Below, in pieces: positions 9,569 to 18,886 of a stretch of DNA of 41,733 nucleotides. The stretch is from an uncultured Clostridia bacterium. Lineage in GTDB: Bacteria > Bacillota > Clostridia > Christensenellales > UBA1242. Positions within the stretch are counted from its first letter, which is position 1. Each line of letters starts with the position of its first letter. The stretch covers positions 1 to 41,733 of the forward strand of contig CALWPF010000013.1 of assembly GCA_944383355.1 (NCBI GenBank). The letters are read 5' to 3'. A model generated the notes under the pieces. It was not told where the DNA came from. It did no database searches and saw only the letters and a program-made list of their open reading frames with translations. Position numbers and translations under genes: made by a program.

Positions 9569-10198
9569 ATGAATAAAGCAATTTTGGGTAAAAAATTGGG
9601 TATGACTCAAGTTTTCGCTACAAATGGCGTAGTAATCCCTGTTACTGTTGTTGAGGCTGAGCCAAATGTTATCGTGCAGATAAAGAACGAGGACAGAGAT
9701 GGTTACAACGCTATAGTAGTGGCATATGGCAAGATCAGGGAAAACTTGGTAAACAAAGCTAGAATGGGTACATTCAAAAAGGCTGATGTGGAGCCAAAGC
9801 GCACATTGCGTGAATTCCGCATTGACGACACTAGTCCATATAGTGTGGGTCAGACAATCAACTGTGATGTATTCGCTGAGGGTGACAAGATTGATGTCAT
9901 TGGTACATCTAGGGGACGTGGTTTTACTGGTATTATTTTCCGTTGGAATATGCGTCACCAAGACAACACCCACGGTGGTAACAAGGTACACCGTCACCAA
10001 TCATTGGGTAGCGGCCCTGGAATAGGTAAAGTATTCAAGGGTAAAAAGATGGCAGGTCGCTATGGTGGTACTCGTACTACAGTGCAAAACCTTGAGGTCG
10101 TTAGGGTAGATCCTGCTCGCAATTTGATTTTGGTCAAAGGTGCTATCCCAGGTCCACGCAATAGTGTGGTTATGATTAGGAATGCTATCAAAGCGTAA
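9569..10198 (+). CDS. rplC: 50S ribosomal protein L3 (uL3)
   Basis: uL3 is an early-assembling large-subunit protein that reaches toward the peptidyl-transferase centre. The 209 residues start with the usual MNKAILGKKLGMTQVF and contain the conserved loop GSGPGIGKVFKGKKMAGRYG and the end IPGPRNSVVMI. AAGGAG precedes the ATG, and the gap to rpsJ is 26 bases. Confidence 0.98.
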   Translation: MNKAILGKKLGMTQVFATNGVVIPVTVVEAEPNVIVQIKNEDRDGYNAIVVAYGKIRENLVNKARMGTFKKADVEPKRTLREFRIDDTSPYSVGQTINCDVFAEGDKIDVIGTSRGRGFTGIIFRWNMRHQDNTHGGNKVHRHQSLGSGPGIGKVFKGKKMAGRYGGTRTTVQNLEVVRVDPARNLILVKGAIPGPRNSVVMIRNAIKA

Positions 10199-10217
10199 GG
10201 ATAAGGAGTAAATGATT

Positions 10218-10844
10218 ATGGCAAATACAAAAGTTTATAATTTGGAGGGAACCGCTGTTGGTACTCTCAAATTGGACGACAAAGTTTTTGGCGTACCATT
10301 CAATGAGCCTTTGATTCATCAAGTAGTGGTAGCATACCTTGCTAACCAGCGTCAAGGGACAAAGTCCACATTATCTCGTAGCGAGGTGCGTGGACATGCA
10401 AAAAAGCCTTGGAGACAAAAGCATACAGGACATGCTCGTCAGGGTAGTCGTCGTTCACCTCAATGGATAAAGGGTGGTATGGCGTTTGCACTCAAGCCTA
10501 GAGATTTTGGACACAAGGTAAATAAGACAACTCGTCGTTCTGCGTTCCGCAGTGCGATCAGTGCTAAACTAGAGCAAAAAGATTTGTTTGTTGTAGAGGA
10601 TATGAACCTCAAGACTCACAAAACCAAAGCTATGGTCGAAGTTTTGGAAAACTTTAAGTTCAAAAAATCCGTTCTGGTAGTGTTGGATAGTCCAAATGAC
10701 AATGTTATGATGGCTTGTGCCAACCTTCCTAATGTAAGTGTAGTAAACTATGATTTGTTGAACACATATCAAATAGCCAGTACGGACAAATTGCTGATTA
10801 CCAAGCAGGCAATCAAATCTATCGAGGAGGCTTATACTGAATAA
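10218..10844 (+). CDS. rplD: 50S ribosomal protein L4 (uL4)
   Basis: uL4 lines the exit tunnel and in many bacteria represses its own S10 operon. The conserved basic loop (GTKSTLSRSEVRGHAKKPWR, then KHTGHARQGSRRSPQW) and the following ALKPRDFGHKVNKTTRR block identify it. The second ATG (10218, MANTKVYN) is preferred: it is nine bases from AGGAG, whereas the ATG at 10212 is only three bases away. The stop overlaps the rplW start by one base (TAATG), so the two are probably translationally coupled. Confidence 0.96.
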   Translation: MANTKVYNLEGTAVGTLKLDDKVFGVPFNEPLIHQVVVAYLANQRQGTKSTLSRSEVRGHAKKPWRQKHTGHARQGSRRSPQWIKGGMAFALKPRDFGHKVNKTTRRSAFRSAISAKLEQKDLFVVEDMNLKTHKTKAMVEVLENFKFKKSVLVVLDSPNDNVMMACANLPNVSVVNYDLLNTYQIASTDKLLITKQAIKSIEEAYTE

Positions 10845-11137
10845 TGGAAGCAAATAAGATAATTATTAAACCGCTTTTGTCAGAGAAAAGTTATTCCGAC
10901 ATAGCAAATAAAAAGTACTGGTTTGTAGTAGACAAGTCTGCTACAAAGACACAGGTAAAGCAAGCAGTAGAGGAGATTTTTGGTGTAAAGGTCGCATCAG
11001 TAAACACCTCAATTACTGCTGGCAAACCTAAAAAAAGACAAGGAAGAGTGACAGGTCACACATCGTCTATAAAAAAAGCGATTGTCACACTCGCAAAAGA
11101 CAGCAAGCCAATTGCTTTCTTTGAGAGCCTGTCTTAG
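10844..11137 (+). CDS. rplW: 50S ribosomal protein L23 (uL23)
   Basis: uL23 sits at the tunnel exit and docks trigger factor, SRP and the SecY translocon. The 97 residues have the family start (IIIKPLLSEKSY) and the conserved VEEIFGVKVASVNT segment. The start codon overlaps the rplD stop. Confidence 0.97.
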   Translation: MEANKIIIKPLLSEKSYSDIANKKYWFVVDKSATKTQVKQAVEEIFGVKVASVNTSITAGKPKKRQGRVTGHTSSIKKAIVTLAKDSKPIAFFESLS

Positions 11138-11155
11138 TTAGCGGGAGGTATTGAG

Positions 11156-11983
11156 ATGGCAGTTAAAAGATATAGACCTGTTACACCTACATTGCGTGGT
11201 ACTGTAAGACCTACTTTTGAGGAGATTACAAAGACTACACCAGAAAAGTCATTGCTAGCTCCTATAAAAAAGCACGCTGGTCGTAACAACCGTGGTGTGA
11301 TTACAGTTCGCCACCAAGGTGGTGGTACTCGTAGAAAGTACCGTATTATAGATTTTAAAAGAACAAAAGATGACATTCCTGCTAAGGTAGTGTCTATAGA
11401 GTATGACCCAAACCGTAGTGCTTACATCGCATTATTGCAGTATGCAGACGGTGCTAAGTCATATATCTTGGCTCCTTTGGGCTTGACTGTAGGGCAGACA
11501 GTAATGAGTGGAGCTAAGGCTGAGATCAAAGTTGGTAATGCTATGCCTATGCAAAATATGCCAGTTGGTACAGTAATACACAACATTGAGATGCAACCTG
11601 GTAGTGGTGCAAAAATGGTTCGCTCTGCAGGTGAGTCTGCTAGACTTGTTGCAAAAGAGGGAGACCGTGCTACATTAAAGTTGCCTAGTGGTGAGATGCG
11701 TATGGTATCAATAAAATGCCGTGCAACAATTGGTCAGGTAGGCAATGTTGATCACGAGTTGATTAAACTTGGTAAGGCAGGTAATTCTCGTTACCGTGGT
11801 ATTCGTCCAACAGTACGTGGTAGTGTTATGAACCCAATTGATCACCCACACGGTGGTGGTGAGAGTAAGGCTCCAATCGGTCTACCTGGACCAAAGACGC
11901 CTTGGGGTAAACCTGCTTTGGGTAAAAAGACACGTAACAAGCGTAAGCCAAGTAGCAACTTGATTATTAAACGAGTTAATTAG
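11156..11983 (+). CDS. rplB: 50S ribosomal protein L2 (uL2)
   Basis: uL2 is needed for subunit association and peptidyl transfer. The 275 residues show the start [15 protein letters not shown], the central [17 protein letters not shown] block and the highly conserved C-terminal [18 protein letters not shown] with its functional histidine. GGGAGG lies before the ATG. Length and domain order are normal. Confidence 0.98.
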   Translation: MAVKRYRPVTPTLRGTVRPTFEEITKTTPEKSLLAPIKKHAGRNNRGVITVRHQGGGTRRKYRIIDFKRTKDDIPAKVVSIEYDPNRSAYIALLQYADGAKSYILAPLGLTVGQTVMSGAKAEIKVGNAMPMQNMPVGTVIHNIEMQPGSGAKMVRSAGESARLVAKEGDRATLKLPSGEMRMVSIKCRATIGQVGNVDHELIKLGKAGNSRYRGIRPTVRGSVMNPIDHPHGGGESKAPIGLPGPKTPWGKPALGKKTRNKRKPSSNLIIKRVN

Positions 11984-11994
11984 GAGTATGCGAT

Positions 11995-12273
11995 ATGAGT
12001 AAAAGTTTAAAAAAGAAGCCTTTTGTTGAGCAAAGATTGATGAAGCGCATTCGTGAGCTCAACGAAAAGAATGAGAAAAAACCTATCAAAACTTGGTCTA
12101 GGTCTAGTACCATTTATCCTGAGTTTGTAGGTCACACTATTGCTGTTCACAATGGTCGCAAGCACATTCCTGTTTATTGCTCGGTTGAGATGGTTGGACA
12201 TAAATTGGGTGAGTTTGCACCTACTAGAACATTTAAAGGACACAGTGGTAGCAAAGTAGCTGCCAAGAAGTAG
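11995..12273 (+). CDS. rpsS: 30S ribosomal protein S19 (uS19)
   Basis: uS19 lies in the head of the small subunit next to uS13 and contacts the A-site side. The 92 residues contain the family signatures [33 protein letters not shown] and [18 protein letters not shown]. It is 11 bases after rplB. Confidence 0.98.
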   Translation: MSKSLKKKPFVEQRLMKRIRELNEKNEKKPIKTWSRSSTIYPEFVGHTIAVHNGRKHIPVYCSVEMVGHKLGEFAPTRTFKGHSGSKVAAKK

Positions 12274-12288
12274 TAGGAGGAGTATAGT

Positions 12289-12852
12289 ATGGCAAAGAGA
12301 ATGAGAGAGAAAGCAGCCAAGATTCAAGCAAATAAAGATATGCGTCCTCATGCTACAGCTAGATACGTTCGTATCAGTCCTAGCAAAGTAAGAATTGTCT
12401 TGGATATTATCCGTGGCAAGGGTTACATGGATGCAATGGCTATATTGCAAGGCACACCAAAGGCAGCTAGCGAGATTTTGATTAAATTGTTGGCTAGTGC
12501 TGGTGCTAACGCTGAGAATAATTTAAATATGAGCAAGACCGATTTGTATGTTGCAGAGGCATATGCCAATGAGGGACCTACCCTCAAGAGATGGTGGCCT
12601 CGCTCACATGGTAGCGCTGACACTATACTAAAACGTACAAGTCATATTACAATAGTGCTGGATGAGCGTGGTAAAACTGCTATATCAAAACCAGCAAAGT
12701 CTAAAAATGTCGTTGCTGAGCCTGCAGAGGCAAAGCCAGCAGAGCCTAAGAAACAGACCGCTAAGTCAACTACAACCAAGGCAAAGGCTCCTGCAAAAAA
12801 GACTACTACAAAGACAACAAAGGCACAAAGCGCAAAAGGAGGCGAGAAATAG
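12289..12852 (+). CDS. rplV: 50S ribosomal protein L22 (uL22) with long basic tail
   Basis: uL22 lines the peptide exit tunnel and its globular part sits at the rim. The core (about residues 17-125, with RYVRISPSKVRIVLDIIRGK and the loop GPTLKRWWPRSHGSAD) is normal. The protein is 187 residues long against about 110-115 in most bacteria. The extra C-terminal stretch (about 129-187) is made almost entirely of Lys, Ala, Thr, Pro and Glu, with repeated KPAE and AKKTTTKT. This tail is probably disordered and positively charged. A similar tail occurs on uL24 in this window. Confidence 0.97.
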   Translation: MAKRMREKAAKIQANKDMRPHATARYVRISPSKVRIVLDIIRGKGYMDAMAILQGTPKAASEILIKLLASAGANAENNLNMSKTDLYVAEAYANEGPTLKRWWPRSHGSADTILKRTSHITIVLDERGKTAISKPAKSKNVVAEPAEAKPAEPKKQTAKSTTTKAKAPAKKTTTKTTKAQSAKGGEK

Positions 12853-12853
12853 T

Positions 12854-13537
12854 ATGGGGCAAAAGGTAAGTCCTCACGGATTGAGAGTAGGCGTAGTAAA
12901 AGACTGGGATGCTACCTGGTACGCTGACAAAAAAGACTTCGCAAAATACTTGCTAGAAGACAATACTATTCGTGAGTTTATTCAAAAGAAGTACAAAGAT
13001 GCTTTGATTTCTCGTGTAGCTATCCAACGTACCCAAGGTACACAGGGTGGCAAGGTAGTAGTAGATATCTACACTGGTCGTGCTGGTGTCATTATAGGAC
13101 AAAAAGGTGCTGGTATAGAGGCTCTGCGTAAGGAACTAGACAAGATTGTTGCAGGTAAGCAAATCAGTATCAATATCAAGGAAGTTAAGCATCTAGACCT
13201 TGATGCTACGATTGTGGCTCAAGGTGTGGCTAGCCAAATAGAAAAACGTGTATTAGTAAAACGTGCTATGAAGGCAAGTCTACAGAGAGTAATGAAAGCA
13301 GGTGCGCAGGGTTGCAAGATCGTAGTAAGTGGTCGTATCAACGGTGCTGAGATGGCTCGTAGTGAAATGGTGAGTCAAGGCTCTATACCACTACACACCA
13401 TCAGAGCTAATATTGATTATGGTACCGCTGTAGCAGCAACCACATATGGTGCACTAGGTGTAAAAGTATGGATATACAAGGGTGAAATCTTGGATAAGCC
13501 AAACAAAAAGACCTCTAAGCAAGGAGGTGAGCAATAA
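12854..13537 (+). CDS. rpsC: 30S ribosomal protein S3 (uS3)
   Basis: uS3 is at the mRNA entry site and contains a KH RNA-binding domain. The 227 residues begin [20 protein letters not shown] and include the KH segment [20 protein letters not shown] and the C-terminal [19 protein letters not shown]. The ATG at 12854 is chosen because it gives the family start and follows GGAGG within the rplV end; a longer frame upstream only overlaps the rplV tail. The gap to rplV is one base. Confidence 0.97.
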   Translation: MGQKVSPHGLRVGVVKDWDATWYADKKDFAKYLLEDNTIREFIQKKYKDALISRVAIQRTQGTQGGKVVVDIYTGRAGVIIGQKGAGIEALRKELDKIVAGKQISINIKEVKHLDLDATIVAQGVASQIEKRVLVKRAMKASLQRVMKAGAQGCKIVVSGRINGAEMARSEMVSQGSIPLHTIRANIDYGTAVAATTYGALGVKVWIYKGEILDKPNKKTSKQGGEQ

Positions 13538-14013
13538 TGTTAATGCCAAAAAGGACAAAGTATCGTAAGTCACAACGTGGTAGGATGAAAGGTCGTGCAT
13601 TACGTGGCGCTAGGATTACTGATGGTGATTATGGATTGGTTGCTCTTGAGCCTTGCTGGGTAAAATCAAATCAAATAGAGGCTGCTCGTGTAGCAGCGAC
13701 TCGTAATATGAAGCGTGTTGGTACACTTTGGTTAAAGGTGTTCCCAGACAAATCATATACTAAAAAACCTCTTGAAACCCGTATGGGTAAAGGTAAAGGT
13801 AATCTAGAGGGTTGGGTTGCTGTAGTGCACACTGGTCGTGTAATAATGGAGATTAGTGGAGTACCTGAGGATGTTGCAAGAGAGTCATTGAGACTCGCTG
13901 CTCACAAGTTGCCTGTAGCTACCAAATTTTACAAGAAGGCTGACCTAGACGCAGAGGTTGATGCTCGTTTGGGTTGCAAGAAGGTAGAGGAGGGCAAAGT
14001 AAATGAAGACTAA
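13537..14013 (+). CDS. rplP: 50S ribosomal protein L16 (uL16)
   Basis: uL16 organises the A-site tRNA binding region of the large subunit. [17 protein letters not shown] at the start and [15 protein letters not shown] are diagnostic. The product has 158 residues, about 15-20 more than usual, with an acidic C-terminal end (VEEGKVNED). The ATG at 13537 overlaps the rpsC stop (TAATG) and is nine bases from GGAGG; an ATG two codons later is the alternative. Its end overlaps rpmC by 11 bases. Confidence 0.97.
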   Translation: MLMPKRTKYRKSQRGRMKGRALRGARITDGDYGLVALEPCWVKSNQIEAARVAATRNMKRVGTLWLKVFPDKSYTKKPLETRMGKGKGNLEGWVAVVHTGRVIMEISGVPEDVARESLRLAAHKLPVATKFYKKADLDAEVDARLGCKKVEEGKVNED

Positions 14014-14218
14014 GGAATTCAGAGAAATGACCACTGAAGAGCTTCAGAACAAACTGAAAGACTTACGCAGTGAGCACTTTAATTTGCGTTTTTCTCACGC
14101 AACAGGACAACTATCTAATCCTATGATGTTGAATAATGTAAAAAAAGACATTGCTCGAGTACTTACTTTGCTCCGTGAGCGTGAGCTAAAGGCCGAGCAG
14201 GCAAAAAAGGATAATTAG
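14003..14218 (+). CDS. rpmC: 50S ribosomal protein L29 (uL29)
   Basis: uL29 is a small helical protein at the tunnel exit, next to uL23. The 71 residues show the family pattern [18 protein letters not shown], then [13 protein letters not shown]. The start lies within the last codons of rplP, so translation is probably coupled. Confidence 0.97.
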   Translation: MKTKEFREMTTEELQNKLKDLRSEHFNLRFSHATGQLSNPMMLNNVKKDIARVLTLLRERELKAEQAKKDN

Positions 14219-14232
14219 GGGTGGAGGAAGTT

Positions 14233-14499
14233 ATGGAAAAAGAAGTATCAAGAAATAGTCGTAAGACAAGAGTTGGTATAGTTATTAGTAATGCTATGGA
14301 CAAGACTTGCGTAGTAGCTATCCAAAATAATGTTCGTCACCCTATTTATAACAAAATTGTGAAGAAAACTAAAAAGTTTAAAGTTCACGATGAAAATAAT
14401 GAGTGCAATGTTGGCGATAAGGTCGAAATCGCTGAGACTCGCCACCTATCAAAAGACAAGTACTTTAGATTGGTGAGAATTGTAGAAAAAGCCAAATAA
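14233..14499 (+). CDS. rpsQ: 30S ribosomal protein S17 (uS17)
   Basis: uS17 binds 16S rRNA early in small-subunit assembly. The 88 residues include [19 protein letters not shown] and DEIxE-like [20 protein letters not shown]. The ATG at 14233 is preferred to the in-frame GTG at 14221 because GGAGG (14223-14227) lies five bases before it. Confidence 0.96.
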   Translation: MEKEVSRNSRKTRVGIVISNAMDKTCVVAIQNNVRHPIYNKIVKKTKKFKVHDENNECNVGDKVEIAETRHLSKDKYFRLVRIVEKAK

Positions 14500-14520
14500 T
14501 CGATAAGGAGTGTATTTATT

Positions 14521-14889
14521 ATGATAATGCCGCAAACAAAATTGAAGGTTGCTGACAACACAGGTGCAAAAGTATTAATGTGTATCCGTGTACTAGGTGG
14601 ATCTTTTAGAAAGAGTGGTAACATAGGTGATGTTATCGTAGGTACTGTAAAAAATGCAATCCCTGGTGGTAGTGTAAAGAAAGGTGATGTTGTAAAGGCA
14701 GTTATCGTTCGTACCACAAAGGGTGTACGCCGTGCTGACGGTAGTAGTATCCGTTTTGATGACAATGCTTGCGTAATAATTGACAAGGACAAGCAACCAA
14801 AAGGTACTCGTGTCTTTGGACCTATTGCAAGAGAGCTCCGAGAGAGAGATTATATGAAAATAATTTCATTGGCTAACGAAGTACTATAA
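14521..14889 (+). CDS. rplN: 50S ribosomal protein L14 (uL14)
   Basis: uL14 forms part of an intersubunit bridge and the binding surface for the silencing factor RsfS. The 122 residues have the family length and contain [33 protein letters not shown] and the end [25 protein letters not shown] precedes the start. Confidence 0.98.
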   Translation: MIMPQTKLKVADNTGAKVLMCIRVLGGSFRKSGNIGDVIVGTVKNAIPGGSVKKGDVVKAVIVRTTKGVRRADGSSIRFDDNACVIIDKDKQPKGTRVFGPIARELRERDYMKIISLANEVL

Positions 14890-14908
14890 GGGAGGGCTCG
14901 TTAAGATT

Positions 14909-15460
14909 ATGAATTTTGAATTGAAAACTGGCGATACAGTAGTTGTAATTGCTGGTAAGGACAAAGGTAAGATTGGTAAAATTACAGCCTCTGATAGGGA
15001 AAATGGTCGTGTAGTGGTAGAGGGCGTGAACATTGTACACAAACACCGCAAACCTCGTTCCCAAAAAGACAAGGGTGGTATCAAAAAAGCTGAGGCAAGC
15101 ATTGATGTAAGTAATGTACAGATGATTTGCCCAACTTGTCACAAGGCTACTCGTATTGCTCAGTCATTTGATGACAAGGGCAACAAGCACCGTGTATGTA
15201 AAAAATGTGGTGCTGTACTAGACTCTGACAAAAAAGTAAAGACAGCAAAGAAAGACACAAAGTCAGAGAAAGTTACAAAGGTAGCGTCTGCAGAGAAAAC
15301 TGCAAAAACTACCAAAAAAACAAAGGTCGATGAAGCGCCAAAGGCATCAGCTACTCACGCAGCAAAAAAGACTGCCGCTCCAAAGGCAACCGCTGCAACA
15401 ACAAATAATGCTGCAGCCAAAAAGCGTCAGGCACAGTCTGCAAAATCTGCAGGAAGATAG
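14909..15460 (+). CDS. rplX: 50S ribosomal protein L24 (uL24) with zinc-ribbon-like motif and basic tail
   Basis: uL24 is an assembly initiator whose mature position is at the tunnel exit. The KOW-containing core (residues 1-72) is normal. It carries two cysteine pairs, CPTC (74-77) and CKKC (97-100), the zinc-ribbon-like form common in Bacillota. From about residue 107 to the end at 183 it has a Lys/Ala/Thr-rich tail, while most uL24 proteins end near residue 105. The tail resembles that of uL22 in this operon. Confidence 0.97.
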   Translation: MNFELKTGDTVVVIAGKDKGKIGKITASDRENGRVVVEGVNIVHKHRKPRSQKDKGGIKKAEASIDVSNVQMICPTCHKATRIAQSFDDKGNKHRVCKKCGAVLDSDKKVKTAKKDTKSEKVTKVASAEKTAKTTKKTKVDEAPKASATHAAKKTAAPKATAATTNNAAAKKRQAQSAKSAGR

Positions 15461-15463
15461 TAA

Positions 15464-16072
15464 ATGGAGGAAAGTATTTTGGAAAACAAAAATCAGGTTG
15501 CTAAGGAAACTGCAACCGATAAAAAGGTTGCTCCTCGTTTGCAACAAAAATATAAATCTGAGGTAATCCCTGCATTGATGAAATCACAGGGTTACAAGAA
15601 TATTAATCAAGTGCCTCGTATTGAGAAGGTTGTAGTAAATGCTGGTCTAGGTGATGTAAAAGACAATGCAAAGAGTTTTTCTCAAGCAGTAGAGGAATTG
15701 GGACTAATTACAGGGCAAAAACCGCTAGTAACATTGTCAAAAAAGGCAGTAGCAAACTTTAAACTCCGTCAGGGGCAAAAAGTAGGTGCAAAGATTACAC
15801 TTCGTGGCGACACAATGTGGGAATTTTTGGACAGATTAGTATCAATTGCATTACCACGTGTTAGAGACTTTCGTGGTATATCGCCAAAGTCATTTGATGG
15901 CAAGGGTAATTATTCTATGGGTATTCGTGAGCAGATTACTTTCCCAGAGATTGACTATGACAAGATTGAGAAAGTAAGAGGCTTCGACATATGCATTGTA
16001 ACCAGTGCAAATACAGATGCTGAGGCTAAGGCACTACTAACAGAGTTGGGTATGCCTTTTAGAAAGGATTAA
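15464..16072 (+). CDS. rplE: 50S ribosomal protein L5 (uL5)
   Basis: uL5 binds 5S rRNA and contacts the small subunit head. The core shows [33 protein letters not shown], the GRKPLVT-like [19 protein letters not shown] and [16 protein letters not shown]. Two starts are possible: ATG 15464 (202 residues, weak AGGAAG upstream) or TTG 15479 (197 residues, GGAGG eight bases before). About 20 residues before the conserved core form an unusual charged N-terminal extension. Confidence 0.96.
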   Translation: MEESILENKNQVAKETATDKKVAPRLQQKYKSEVIPALMKSQGYKNINQVPRIEKVVVNAGLGDVKDNAKSFSQAVEELGLITGQKPLVTLSKKAVANFKLRQGQKVGAKITLRGDTMWEFLDRLVSIALPRVRDFRGISPKSFDGKGNYSMGIREQITFPEIDYDKIEKVRGFDICIVTSANTDAEAKALLTELGMPFRKD

Positions 16073-16086
16073 GGGGGAGAATATAA

Positions 16087-16272
16087 ATGGCAAGAAAGGC
16101 TATAGTGTATAAATCAAAACAACCACAGAAGTTTTCTACTCGTGAATATACTCGTTGCTCCATTTGTGGTCGTCCTCACGCAGTTCTAAAGAAATACGGT
16201 ATTTGTCGTATATGCTTTAGAGAAATGGCATACCGTGGTGAAATCCCAGGTGTCAAAAAGGCAAGTTGGTAA
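16087..16272 (+). CDS. rpsN: 30S ribosomal protein S14, zinc type (uS14)
   Basis: uS14 belongs to the small-subunit head near uS3 and uS10. At 61 residues it is the short zinc-binding form: Cys24, Cys27, Cys40 and Cys43 form the two CxxC pairs (CSIC, CRIC). The end, GVKKASW, is typical. Confidence 0.98.
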   Translation: MARKAIVYKSKQPQKFSTREYTRCSICGRPHAVLKKYGICRICFREMAYRGEIPGVKKASW

Positions 16273-16281
16273 GGAGGAATT

Positions 16282-16680
16282 ATGGTAGTTACAGATGTTA
16301 TATCAGATATGCTGACTCGTATTCGTAATGCTATCAGCGCAAAGCACGTTACTGTTGATGTACCTTCTAGCAAGCTAAAACTTAGTATTGCAGAGATACT
16401 CAAACAAGAAGGCTATATCCTCGACTATGCCGAGACAGGCGAGGGGGTAGAGAAAAATATTCACATTACTCTAAGAGATGCAAATTCAAAGAAATATGTG
16501 ATAACAGGTCTAAAGAGAATATCAAAACCTGGACTAAGAATATATGCAAATGCAGACAATTTGCCAAAGGTAATCAATGGATTGGGCATTGCAATTATTA
16601 GTACTAGCAAGGGTTTGATGACAGATAAGCAAGCAAGAGCTAACCGTATAGGTGGCGAAGTACTTGCTTATGTATGGTAG
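16282..16680 (+). CDS. rpsH: 30S ribosomal protein S8 (uS8)
   Basis: uS8 binds the central domain of 16S rRNA and in E. coli represses the spc operon. The 132 residues include [16 protein letters not shown], the loop [13 protein letters not shown] and the C-terminal [22 protein letters not shown] [24 protein letters not shown] precedes the ATG. Confidence 0.98.
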   Translation: MVVTDVISDMLTRIRNAISAKHVTVDVPSSKLKLSIAEILKQEGYILDYAETGEGVEKNIHITLRDANSKKYVITGLKRISKPGLRIYANADNLPKVINGLGIAIISTSKGLMTDKQARANRIGGEVLAYVW

Positions 16681-16691
16681 GAGGTGTCGTT

Positions 16692-17237
16692 ATGTCAAGA
16701 ATAGGAAAACAACCGATTACTATACCTGCTGGAGTAACTGTTACAGTTAATGATAATCATACAGTAACTGTAAGTGGTAAATTGGGGACTTTGTCACATG
16801 AGTACAGCAAGTTGCTCAACATAAAGCAAGAGAATAACGAGTTAGTCATTAGCCCAGTAAACGAAACCAAAGATGCAAATAGGGTACATGGATTGTACAG
16901 GACTATTATTGCAAACATGGTTGAGGGCGTTAGTCAAGGGTTTTCAAAGAACCTAATTATCAATGGTGTAGGTTTCAAAGCAATTCAAAAAGGTGCAGAT
17001 ATTCAATTGAATATCGGCTTTAGCCACCCAGTTGATGTAAAAGCCGAGGAGGGTATCACTCTGTCGGTAGTAAACCCTACTGAGATAAAAGTAAGTGGTT
17101 TTGATAAACAAAAGGTCGGTCAAGTAGCTGCGAATATTCGTGCTATTAAGCCAGTTGAGCCTTATCATGCGTATGGTATCCGTTATAATGACGAGGTAGT
17201 AGTACGTAAAGAGGGTAAGACTGCTGCTAAGAAATAA
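16692..17237 (+). CDS. rplF: 50S ribosomal protein L6 (uL6)
   Basis: uL6 supports the sarcin-ricin loop region where translation factors bind. The 181 residues start MSRIGKQPITIPAGVTV and include LRTIIANMVEGV-like LYRTIIANMVEGVSQGF and IRAIKPVEPYHAYGIRY. The ATG at 16692 has AGGAGG (16679-16684) seven bases upstream; the in-frame ATG at 16674 precedes that site and is rejected. Confidence 0.97.
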   Translation: MSRIGKQPITIPAGVTVTVNDNHTVTVSGKLGTLSHEYSKLLNIKQENNELVISPVNETKDANRVHGLYRTIIANMVEGVSQGFSKNLIINGVGFKAIQKGADIQLNIGFSHPVDVKAEEGITLSVVNPTEIKVSGFDKQKVGQVAANIRAIKPVEPYHAYGIRYNDEVVVRKEGKTAAKK

Positions 17238-17255
17238 CAGGGGAGGAAATAGGTT

Positions 17256-17624
17256 ATGATTACAAAGTTGGACAAGAATGCTGAGCGTAAGCGTAGGCAT
17301 GCTCGTGTTCGTGATAAATTAGTAGGTACAGCCGAGCGTCCTCGTCTGGCAATTTATCGTAGTCTCAACCATATCTATGCGCAAATCATTGATGATACCA
17401 AAGGTGTTACATTGGTTAGTGCTAGTACAGTGGAAAAGGCCCTAGCTAGTAAGTTAGCAGGCAAAACAAAGATGCAAGAGGCATACTTTGTGGGTGAGAC
17501 CATAGCAGACAGAGCAAAGAAAAAAGGTATCAAGGCAGTTGTTTTTGACCGCAGTGGATACATTTATACAGGTCGTGTCAAGAATCTATCCGATGGCGCT
17601 CGTGCCAATGGATTGGAGTTTTAG
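17256..17624 (+). CDS. rplR: 50S ribosomal protein L18 (uL18)
   Basis: uL18 binds 5S rRNA with uL5. The 122 residues contain [50 protein letters not shown] and the invariant-like end [11 protein letters not shown]. Length is normal. Confidence 0.98.
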   Translation: MITKLDKNAERKRRHARVRDKLVGTAERPRLAIYRSLNHIYAQIIDDTKGVTLVSASTVEKALASKLAGKTKMQEAYFVGETIADRAKKKGIKAVVFDRSGYIYTGRVKNLSDGARANGLEF

Positions 17625-17633
17625 GAGGAAAGT

Positions 17634-18206
17634 ATGGCAGAATTTGAGAAAAAGCAAAATGGTGAGAAAAACGCTCGCCCAGAGAATAGCAACCGTCCAC
17701 GCAAGCCTCGCTTTGACAAAAAACCTGTAGAAGACGATGGCTTGGAGAAGCGCATGGTAGATGTGCGCCTAGTACAAAAGACCACTAGTGGAGGTCGTAC
17801 ACCTAGCTTTAGTGCTTTGTGTGTAGTTGGCGACAAAAAAGGTCGTGTAGGTATAGGTACTGGTAAAGCTAGAGAGACTGTTAGCGCTATCGAAAAAGGC
17901 TTTAATGAAGCTAAAAAGAATATGATTAGTGTACCTATGAATGGTACTACAATTCCTCACGAAATAGAGGTAAAGTTTGGTGCTAGTCGTGTTCGTTTGT
18001 TACCTGCAAAACCTGGTACCGGTGTGATAGCTGGTGGTGCTGCTCGTCCAGTATTGGAGTTGGCAGGAGTAAAAGATATTACTGCAAAGAACCATGGTAG
18101 TAACAACAAAATTAATACAGTTCGTGCAACATTTAATGCTCTAAAAGCATTGAGGACTGCCGAGACTATAGCTGCTATGCGTGGCAAAAAAGTAGAAGAC
18201 CTATAA
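17634..18206 (+). CDS. rpsE: 30S ribosomal protein S5 (uS5)
   Basis: uS5 is at the mRNA entry site and affects decoding accuracy. After a charged N-terminal extension of about 40 residues rich in Lys, Asn and Arg, the core shows FSALCVVGDKKGRVGIGTGK, IPHEIEVKFGASRV, LLPAKPGTGVIAGGAARP and a KNHGSNNKINTVRAT segment. AGGAGG precedes the ATG. Confidence 0.98.
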   Translation: MAEFEKKQNGEKNARPENSNRPRKPRFDKKPVEDDGLEKRMVDVRLVQKTTSGGRTPSFSALCVVGDKKGRVGIGTGKARETVSAIEKGFNEAKKNMISVPMNGTTIPHEIEVKFGASRVRLLPAKPGTGVIAGGAARPVLELAGVKDITAKNHGSNNKINTVRATFNALKALRTAETIAAMRGKKVEDL

Positions 18207-18219
18207 GGAGGCAATTTTT

Positions 18220-18429
18220 ATGGCAACAACTAATAAAGATGCCTCTAAAGAGGCAAAAAAAATAAAAATAACTCTTATTCGTAGTTTTATAGGTACTAAT
18301 CCAAAGCAAAGAGCAACATTGGTTGCTATGGGCTTTAAGAAGATTAACCAGACTGTTGAAATGCCTGACAATGAGGCTGTTCGTGGTATGATTAATAGAG
18401 TTAGTCACCTAGTACGAGTAGAGCAATAG
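18220..18429 (+). CDS. rpmD: 50S ribosomal protein L30 (uL30)
   Basis: uL30 is a small protein of the large subunit. The 69 residues have an N-terminal extension of about 13 charged residues and then the family core ITLIRSFIGTNPKQRATL, followed by GFKKINQTVEMPDNEAVRGM. Position between rpsE and rplO is the standard one. Confidence 0.97.
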   Translation: MATTNKDASKEAKKIKITLIRSFIGTNPKQRATLVAMGFKKINQTVEMPDNEAVRGMINRVSHLVRVEQ

Positions 18430-18442
18430 GAGGAGAAACATT

Positions 18443-18886
18443 ATGGATATACAATCATTATCTCCCGCTCCTAATTCAAAAAAATCAGTTAAGCGTGTAG
18501 GTCGTGGTCGTGGCTCAGGACTGGGCAAGACTAGCGGTCGTGGCGAGAATGGTCAAAAGAAACGTTCTGGTGGAGGCAAAGGACCTTTGTTTGAGGGTGG
18601 TCAAATGCCTTTGATCAGGAGATTGCCAAAACGTGGTTTTGTGAGTCCATTTAAGTCTCGTTATACTGAGGTAAATGTAGAGCAATTAGAGGTGTTTGAT
18701 GCTGGTACCGTAGTTACTGCAGAGTTACTACAACAAAAGAGCATCATTGGTAAACTTCAAAAAGATGGACTAAAGATATTGGGTAACGGAAAGTTGACCA
18801 AGGCTCTGACAGTCAAGGCAAACAAGTTTACTCAATCTGCTGTTAAGAAAATTCAAAAGGTTGGTGGAACAATCGAGGAGGCATAA
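18443..18886 (+). CDS. rplO: 50S ribosomal protein L15 (uL15)
   Basis: uL15 is a late assembly protein with a long basic N-terminal arm. The arm (KRVGRGRGSGLGKTSGRG, then GQKKRSGGGKGPLFEGGQMP) and the central RRLPKRGF are diagnostic. The 147 residues are of normal length. Its stop overlaps the secY start by one base (TAATG). Confidence 0.98.
   Translation: MDIQSLSPAPNSKKSVKRVGRGRGSGLGKTSGRGENGQKKRSGGGKGPLFEGGQMPLIRRLPKRGFVSPFKSRYTEVNVEQLEVFDAGTVVTAELLQQKSIIGKLQKDGLKILGNGKLTKALTVKANKFTQSAVKKIQKVGGTIEEA

Noticed and set aside
9539..10000. Long antisense frame over rplC, and similar antisense frames across the ribosomal operon
   Set aside because: They are shadows of highly conserved genes with biased codon use; none has a ribosome binding site or recognisable product.
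12662..12853. Upstream extension of rpsC across the rplV tail
   Set aside because: The family start [10 protein letters not shown] at 12854 with a good ribosome binding site explains the gene; the extension is the other frame of a repetitive tail.
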